DNA from: Paracentrotus lividus
Lineage: Eukaryota > Echinodermata > Echinoidea > Camarodonta > Echinidae
DNA: 64,000 nt
Direction: 5' to 3'
NCBI GenBank assembly: GCA_940671915.1
Contig: CALNVZ010003433.1
Coordinates: 23,945,536 to 24,009,535, forward strand
Below the pieces are notes generated by a model, which searched no databases, was not told where the DNA came from, and was given only the letters and a program-made list of their open reading frames with translations. Position numbers and translations under genes: made by a program. Positions 59,201 through 64,000 of the stretch are shown piece after piece; positions within the stretch are counted from its first letter, which is position 1; the number at the start of each line of letters is the position of its first letter.

Positions 59201-62200
59201 CTATTTACATGCAATAAAAACAAGTACATGGGACTACATAAAAGTGGATGTAGTACCTTTTGGAAACGAACTGAAATGGACGTAGTACCTTTTGGAAATG
59301 ATATGATTTTTTAAAGTAATTTTTTTCACCCTTAATTGAAAATTCATGTTTCTGTTTGTACTAGTTTGTAGAGGTGCTAAAAATGAGGAGGTTAATGTAA
59401 AAAAATGAATTTTGATGGAAAATGGATGTAGTACCTTTTGGAAATGAGCTCTTCATATACATGAAGCTAGCTAGCCAGGCCAACCGCGCCGGCGGCAAGC
59501 GCAGACCGATTCCGCTAGCGACTTGGTTTTTCAAGAGCCGGTCGCATCACACGCGGAAGAATATCTTACAATAACACGAACGATTAGCGTCCGCTACGCG
59601 ATTGACCGGTGAGCATATCTCGATCAAATTTCATATTATTTCTCTTGAAATTAATCTATAGGTCTATCGTATCATTTAGAGGGCAGTTACATATTTTGGA
59701 GAGTGAGTATGTTCATAAATCTACTTTTATAAGCATTTACGTTTCACAAATTGATCAACTGCACACCACAACTAGCTGATTTCCATACCGTAACACTATA
59801 ACAGTCAGTATTTATTGACTTGTTTCGCCACGGCCCTCGTCTTAAAATGCTACAAATAAGAATATTTTCTAGCAATTTAGAGGCATATTATTGACTGTAT
59901 GACATAGCTTCATTTTTATTTCTGTTTTAAAATCATTCACATAAACTTAATAACGATAAAATAAAAAGTTCTGACACACAAGTATATTCATATAAATGTG
60001 TCAGTGTGTACACACGGCATGCCTTGTGTTTACTTCGCCAAGACCGAATTCCCGTGTGTGACGTCGACGGAGAGAACACTAGTATTAGTACGCATCCCCG
60101 GGGAGCGAACTCGGAAAATATGGGTAGGGGTACATCGTTAAAATTCACTATTCTTAACTTATTTTGGGGGTTGAAACGCCACTCAGTATTTTTGGGGGGT
60201 TGTAAAGATGCTATTAATATAAATATCTCAATATTTGGGATCGTCTTCTTAATTCAACTTTCTAAAGATTGGCGATACAGTTATCGAGCCGTCATCATCG
60301 ATCCGAAGTTAAGGCGTTGAGATTGATGCTAATCTCAAGATGAGCCACCACGTGTCATCTCTAGCGAGTTCGCTCCATTTTCATTTGTGGAACATTGCCC
60401 GCATCAAACCCTTCCTAGACCAGTCTGCGTGTGAACATGCTGTTAGGGCTCTCGTGTCGTCTAGGATCGACTACGCTAACTCCCTACTCTGTGGCACTTC
60501 TGCTTTAAATGTAAGGCGACTCCAGCGGGCACAGAACCGTGCTGCAAAGTTGGTTTTCAGGGCCAAAAAGTATGACCATGTTACACCTCTACTGAAACAA
60601 CTGCATTGGCTCCCTGTGGAGAAGCGCATTACATACAAGATCCTTACTATCACATACAAATGTCTTAATAACACTGCTCCTAACTATCTCGCAAACCTCT
60701 TATGTAAGCATCAAGCAGGAAGACCAGGCCTCAGATCCAGTAATGACCCAACACTACTCACAATTCCAAGGACCAACACATCTGCAGGTGACAAATCTTT
60801 CTCTTCTGCAGCACCACGTCTATGGAACAACCTCCCTCCCAACCTACGGACTTTGCCTTCTCTCCCTCAGTTCCAGAATTCCCTTAAGACTCTTCTATTT
60901 GATTATTAATGTTTGCTTTCGTTGTTACATGATTTATGAGTTATTATGCCCAAATATGTTCTAATCAATAATATGTAATCAATTCATCCTATATTAGTTT
61001 ATAAGTTATTTTGTTATCAATGTTCTTTAATATAAGCTCTAGTTATACGATGTTATTTATTTTGTTATAGTGTTCTTATATATATGTTTATGTTAAGCGC
61101 TGTGATACTCCAGTAATGAGCGCTATAAAATGCAAATATTGTATTGTATTGTATTGCCGTTTAGTCGGTTTGCTCTCAGCTTCGATCACTCGATAGGCCA
61201 CTATCGCTTGATCGAAACGTAAACAGTAATTGGTACTATTTACGGCTGAAGGTACTATACCCAGCTTGTGACGTCAGATGACAGGATTCATGGCAATTTT
61301 GCCCAATTTTATGACGTTGTTTGGAACTATCTTTGGTCACATCAAGGGGTTTTGACCAATCACCTGTTCAGATTCTTATTATGACGGATATAATCAGTTA
61401 TGTCTTCAACTTACCGCAATTCTGTCTGTCGACCATGATCCGTGTCTTTGACGTGTGTTGAACTTGTGTCACCTACAAAATAACAGAATTTTCATTTAGC
61501 TTCCTCAGTCTAAGCTTGGCTTTCGTTTTCCTTTTGATATTAGCGTTTAGATATTAGTTGGGTCGATCCCCCAACATTTCAAGCGTATCCTTACATGAGA
61601 AAGTTTACATCATTATTGAAACTCATTGAAAGGGTTTTTTTATTTACTAGAATTTAAAGGTTGGGTCAATCCATCCGATTAAAACACATCAGCTGTCAAA
61701 AAGACCAATTAACAAATTAAAGTTTGGGGTCCAAAATGGTCTGCTCTGAATTAATTAGAGTTGGTCAAAACATTATTGTTTCCCATGAAACCAATTGTTC
61801 ATGATTTATTGAAAATAATTGAAACAAATTGGCCCTAATTTATCGCCATCAAAACCATTAACACTATGGTATGTCCCATTTCAACCAATTCGTACCTGAA
61901 GCATTTAGTGGAGACAAAATCATTTAATTTCAAAACAAAATTTGCCCAAATTTTTAAACCAATTTTAGTCTTAGGAATGGCATATGGTCCATTGGTAACT
62001 GACAAGTACTTAAACATATTTTACCAAGCTGCTACTTCTGTTTTATTTTCTGAATACAAATGAGTTGCATTTTCGACCGTGCACCTAAATCTTTTCTGGT
62101 GACAATTGTTCCATGGTTTATCTATTCTAGTATAGTAAGGGGGGAAGAAGAAGTCAGTATCGTAACGATGGACTGCCGATGGCATTAGGGTAAGCGTTGG

Positions 62201-63325
62201 GGTAAGTAGAAAGCTGAAATTAATCTTTCGATTAGTATTTTTAAAAAAATTGACCGCGGAGGAATTGTCATAAAAAAGCACTGGTTCAAGAGCGGATTGA
62301 TTTGTTTCGTATGCTTTACTACTAACCTACTTTGCACTTTCATTGTGATACTAACACGCTGAAACAACATGATGGAATAGGATTTCCAAAATTTTCAAAA
62401 TTCTATACTCACCGTCAAACATTGCTATGAAAGACATGGTGCATAACCTGTCAGTCCCACCAGTCGTTTGAAGAGTCAAAGTATTCATCTTTGCGTTGAC
62501 CTCTGACGGGTGTATGACTATCGATGTAACGAGGGTCTTGCTCTTGTCAAACACTTCTCTTGCTGGAAGGATCTGTGATAATATGGAATCCAGCGCGTTG
62601 TTTTGACTTTTAATAATAGGTTAAACAAATCATATATGTACGAAGTGTATGGAGGGCCATCCACGCCATATCATATCATTCACTCACTCACTCGAGTGAG
62701 TGAGTGACTGGTACACATTTAACAATCACTCACTATAGTGAGTCAGTGATTGTACAGTTTCGACCAATCAGAGAGCTGGAACCTCACCTTCGACCCCCTC
62801 GCTGGAGTGGTTGTACAATCACTCGAGTGGTTGTACGTTCACTCGAGTGAAGGTACAACCACTCATCAGTGGACGACTGAAGTGGTTGCTTTTATAACAT
62901 CGTGCGGGGTCAGCCAAAATCGTCCACTCGGGGTAGCCGCATTGAAAACTGTGTAATATAGGAAGACCGGTTTAACGCGGACACATTCTCCTTTTCTTGT
63001 CGAAATTATTCTCAACATTCCAATAACATCGACAGGTTTCACACTTGCCATGGTTACGAAAGTCTCCCCATTCAGACTCGGTTACACAACGCGGGTCTGG
63101 TATTATATAATAACCATTAAATTGGAGTTGAAAGGATTTTAAATTTTAATAATAGCATTCAGAAGACAAAAAAAAAAATACTAAAGACGTGAGATTGTTC
63201 AGTAATAAATACCTGATAATTAGATTGAGAAAATTTACCTTCATTGATTCCTGTTCTATCAATTTATTTCTCAATTTGTTTAGCATATTATGTATCAAGA
63301 CATATGAATTAACCTTCTGACGGAA
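53166..63325 (-). CDS. Gene 2: Death domain protein with basic tail (partial, 5' end not seen)
   Basis: Exons from 5' to 3': 63239-63325, 62413-62572, 61415-61472, 54207-54513, 53559-53659, 53166-53240 (TAA at 53166-53168). Every junction agrees in phase: 0, 1, 2, 1, 0. The product has a helical segment, a beta-rich segment that could be the end of a UPA-like domain (unrecognised), a polar linker, a Death domain, an acidic linker and an Arg/Lys-rich C-terminus. The layout of linker plus Death exon mirrors gene 1, so the two may be distant tandem relatives. A role in Death-domain adaptor signalling is inferred. The intron 54514-61414 is filled with LINE and Penelope DNA. A minus-strand AATAAA lies at 52999-53004. 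Confidence 0.75.
53559..53659 (-). CDS. Gene 2 acidic linker exon
   Basis: 101 nt: VDSSIRPNEKECDNESCEEQ then ELKPWQKEKYIHGR. Acceptor CTAATAG, donor CGG|GTAAGG. It joins in phase on both sides. Confidence 0.75.
54207..54513 (-). CDS. Gene 2 Death domain exon
   Basis: 307 nt between GTAACAG and G|GTAACG. The fold pattern reads MTIPFYYDLGVALGLSYHTL then DDIQLQ, a polar loop, KKQRAAIQMIRLWKSMLP with the conserved late tryptophan, and ENLQTIWASINNEEYADTTK as the last helix. Good Death-superfamily match by pattern. The subfamily cannot be named. Confidence 0.75.
54721..55030. other. Intronic sequence, nothing recognised
   Basis: Short stretch between the Death exon and the CR1-type LINE. No repeat boundaries were found. 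Confidence 0.4.
56108..57281 (+). pseudogene. Penelope reverse transcriptase with GIY-YIG endonuclease
   Basis: Reverse transcriptase motifs: QTEGAAMGSPLSPIVANLFM (56268) and, after a frameshift at about 56335, VWLRYVDDTFIVW (56382) with the YVDD catalytic box. IPFLDTMIKRTPQGSLSHEV then VYRKPTHTDRYL follow. The C-terminal GIY-YIG domain is intact: GVYRIPCECGKVYIGETGRS, then ATRLKEHKTH and AIIHHAHTCEH (about 56958-57110). This arrangement is unique to Penelope-like elements, which prime reverse transcription at nicks made by the endonuclease. N-terminal part missing, one frameshift: non-functional copy. Confidence 0.9.
57611..57693 (+). ncRNA. Stem-loop near Penelope 3' end, hammerhead-like motif
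   Basis: ATCAGAAGGG/CCCTCTGAT at 57611-57638 forms a stem around a TATATATAG loop. It is followed at 57659-57693 by CTGAAGA, a GGTGAG...CTCACC stem, then GAAACGTC. CTGANGA-stem-GAAA is the order of a hammerhead ribozyme core, and hammerhead motifs are known in Penelope-like elements. Here an extra C follows CTGAAGA or one G is missing before AAA, so activity is doubtful. Confidence 0.4.
57921..60300. mobile_element. Insertion of about 2.4 kb separating CR1 segments, type unknown
   Basis: CR1 coding similarity stops after LTTGIVL at about 57914 and resumes at IDANLKMSHHV (60327). AAGTT occurs at both joints (57918 and about 60309) as a possible short duplication. No TIRs or tail are clear. 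It holds a 138-residue open frame (58164-58580) without recognisable domains, and the MITE at 58789-59455. Confidence 0.45.
58789..59455. mobile_element. TA-flanked MITE with reiterated ATGTAGTACCTTTTGGAAATGA motif (family E)
   Basis: TIRs: TGAAGAGGTCATTTCC then AAAAGGTACTACATCCAT, and at the right TGAAGAGCTCATTTCC then the same, inverted, with TA at 58787-58788 and 59456-59457. The motif GGATGTAGTACCTTTTGGAAA also occurs directly at 58993, 59248 and (GGACGTAGTACC) 59278. No transposase. The terminal word TATGAAGAG is the one seen in the element at 3654-3956. Confidence 0.8.
61415..61472 (-). CDS. Gene 2 polar linker exon
   Basis: 58 nt: DTSSTHVKDTDHGRQTEL with 2 split bases at both ends. 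Acceptor TTGTAG, donor CG|GTAAGT. It is in phase with 62413-62572 and with the Death exon. Confidence 0.7.
61480..62400. other. Intron of gene 2, CCAATT-rich, nothing recognised
   Basis: Words CCAATT, AATTGG and TGGTCCATTGG are frequent at 61690-62000, loosely palindromic. No element boundaries. Confidence 0.35.
62413..62572 (-). CDS. Gene 2 beta-rich exon
   Basis: 160 nt: ILPAREVFDKSKTLVTSIVI then HPSEVNAKMNTLTLQTTGGT then DRLCTMSFIAMFD. Acceptor TCACAG, donor G|GTGAGT. Alternating hydrophobic residues suggest beta strands, possibly the last part of a UPA-like domain given its position before linker and Death exons, as in gene 1. No signature is clear enough to name it. Confidence 0.65.
62681..62880. 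repeat. Palindromic CACTCGAGTG repeat cluster
   Basis: A perfect 26-bp palindrome at 62681-62706 (CACTCACTCACTC and inverse), an imperfect one around CACTATAGTG at 62726-62752, then GTTGTACAATCACTCGAGTG, GTTCACTCGAGTGAAGGTAC and CCACTCATCAGTGGACGACT. The last two occur inverted at 63957-64000. Confidence 0.7.
63239..63325 (-). CDS. Gene 2 helical exon, most 5' one recognised
   Basis: 87 nt, 29 codons: FRQKVNSYVLIHNMLNKLRN then KLIEQESMK, phase 0 on both sides. It follows a strong polypyrimidine tract (TTATTTTTCTTCTTCTACTGAG) and ends AAG|GTAAAT. The amphipathic pattern suggests a helix. It is supported only by splice signals and phase. Confidence 0.5.
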
Positions 63326-63329
63326 CTCA

Positions 63330-63692
63330 GTAGAAGAAGAAAAATAATTGGTGAATTGGTGAATGAATTAAATTTAATATGTTTTGGGGTAAAATAAAGA
63401 GATAAGAGGAATAGGACCTTTAGTCAGCCATTAATTTTGTTATTAAAGTCTTATGCCATTTGCATGTGATTGCTTAATAAAAAAACATCCACACCCCACC
63501 TCTCTTTTACAAAAGGGCGTTTTGACAAAAAAAACTACCAATTGTAAAAGAGAAGTGGGGTGTGGTGGATGCGATTATAGACGTCCACTTCATACAGGTT
63601 GTGTTAACAGCAGAGTGAGTGAATGCATGGCAAGCAATTACATGACCCGGAAGCGAGTGGATGACTGTTAATAGAATCACGCGATTGCATAG
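63330..63692. other. Presumed intron; small inverted repeat ACCCCACCTCTCTTTTAC
   Basis: CACCCCACCTCTCTTTTACA at 63492-63511 is mirrored by GTAAAAGAGAAGTGGGGTG at 63544-63562, forming a hairpin with a loop of about 32 bp. No gene is recognised. Confidence 0.45.
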
Positions 63693-63695
63693 TGC

Positions 63696-63760
63696 AGGCC
63701 CGTAACCAGGGGGGGGTTCGGGGGTTTCGAAACAACCCCCCCCCCCCCCCGCTGGCGACC
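63696..63760. repeat. Terminus of a CAGGCCCGTAACCAGG element
   Basis: CAGGCCCGTAACCAGGGGGG and the following GGTTCGGGG match the end of the element at 24839-26954 (one base differs in the first 16). Poly-C follows. No opposite end is seen before the window stops. Confidence 0.6.
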
Positions 63761-63956
63761 GAGGTCGACTGTAAACAAAAAAAAAATTTTTTAAAGGGAT
63801 AAAATGTTGTTTTTTTTTTGCTTATCAAATTTTCTTTGGGGCCGATCAAACGACCTTAGCCTACCCCTATATCTAATATATGGTACTCTTCATGAGGGCC
63901 GAAGGCAGGAAAATTTTGAACATCTACCCCGGCACGATGTTTTAGAACTAGCCACT

Positions 63957-64000
63957 TTAGTCGTCCACTGATGAGTGGTTGAACATTCACTCGAGTGAAC
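63957..64000. repeat. Inverted partner of the CACTCGAGTG cluster, cut by window end
   Basis: AGTCGTCCACTGATGAGTGG then TTGAACATTCACTCGAGTGA is the reverse complement of 62838-62882 with few differences. The element, or its neighbour copy, continues beyond the window. Confidence 0.65.

Larger units (their letters stand above)
55033..60909 (+). pseudogene. CR1/L2-type reverse transcriptase relic
   Basis: SEKSKYYTEQLNRAAVKNLF at 55095 belongs to the pre-RT region. After a frameshift at about 55480, LKNYRPVSNVPFLSKIIEK, VVFLDLSAAFDCVDH (motif A) and RKPLRFGVPQGSVL (motif B) follow. A second frameshift at about 55955 precedes the YSDDVQLY box (motif C, usual YxDD). After the Penelope insertion come QWMKSNMLKLNSEKTDFL (motif D) and, after another break, RLQRAQNRAAKLVFRAKKYD, HWLPVEKRITYKILTITYK and the C-terminal WNNLPPNLRT. 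This order is that of CR1/L2/Crack LINEs. Confidence 0.8.
55033..61158 (+). mobile_element. CR1/L2-type LINE, 5'-truncated, split by two insertions
   Basis: Coding relic segments at 55033-56102, 57786-57920 and 60311-60909 are consecutive pieces of one reverse transcriptase protein. The 3' end has AAGCGCTGTGATACTC, GAGCGCTATAAAATGC and an (ATTGT)n tail at 61138-61157, typical of CR1/L2 3' ends. The endonuclease domain is absent. It lies in sense orientation to the plus strand, antisense to gene 2, within its 6.9-kb intron. Confidence 0.75.

Noticed and set aside
60311..60909. Independent host gene of 189 residues
   Set aside because: RLQRAQNRAAKLV and HWLPVEKRITYKIL are the C-terminal signature of CR1/L2 LINEs, and the 3' (ATTGT)n tail follows.

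Overview
This is a stretch of animal genomic DNA, AT-rich, with spliced genes, long introns, tRNA-derived SINEs with (ATT)n tails, L1-like and CR1/L2-like LINEs, a Penelope-like element and many inverted-repeat DNA elements. The repeat mix, and an innate-immune type Death-domain gene carrying ZU5 and UPA domains beside a second Death-domain gene, fit a marine invertebrate deuterostome. An echinoderm or a close relative is my best guess. That is inference; no marker gene fixes the taxon.

Two host genes are visible, both on the minus strand. Gene 1 (about 15.09-34.6 kb) has a ZU5-UPA-Death architecture, as in the cytoplasmic part of UNC5, UNC5CL and PIDD. The Death-domain exon lies at 15.09-15.39 kb, two linker exons at 16.96 and 29.13 kb, UPA exons at 29.46, 31.07 and 31.48 kb, and the main ZU5 exon at 32.33-33.00 kb. 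Its 5' end is not resolved. Gene 2 (about 53.17-63.3 kb, 5' end outside the window or unrecognised) has a Death-domain exon at 54.2 kb and ends in a short arginine-rich tail. Splice phases agree across all six exons of gene 2. In gene 1 there is one phase break between the last UPA exon and the first linker exon, and the joins upstream of the ZU5 exon are ambiguous.

The rest is mostly mobile DNA. (1) 1-14.5 kb is a field of short inverted-repeat elements (TA, TTA or TACGTA target sites), a SINE, microsatellites and a perfect-arm hairpin. (2) 15-34 kb holds gene 1 with intronic elements: a 1.0-kb Tc1/mariner-type MITE, TTAA-flanked MITEs, and a fold-back element split by a 2.1-kb element with perfect 16-bp termini. 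(3) 34.7-52.9 kb is a nested stack. The two ends of a TA-flanked element enclose a full-length L1-like LINE (36576-51743, 11-bp target duplication). That LINE is in turn interrupted by a 2.35-kb TA element (41575-43922) and by a second, opposite-strand L1-like LINE (45230-50969, 16-bp target duplication). (4) 55.0-61.2 kb, inside an intron of gene 2, is a 5'-truncated CR1/L2-type LINE split by a Penelope-like element (56103-57777, 8-bp target duplication) and by a further insertion that contains a MITE. (5) 62.7-64.0 kb carries palindromic CACTCGAGTG repeats and one end of a CAGGCCCGTAAC element.

The most unusual signal is shared by several TA-flanked elements. Each reiterates one motif of about 16-26 bp in direct and inverted copies. 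Pairs of elements that keep the same termini or framework carry different reiterated motifs (12 kb against 35/52 kb; 3.7 kb against 59 kb). This looks like families that exchange or quickly rewrite a recognition motif while keeping the scaffold.
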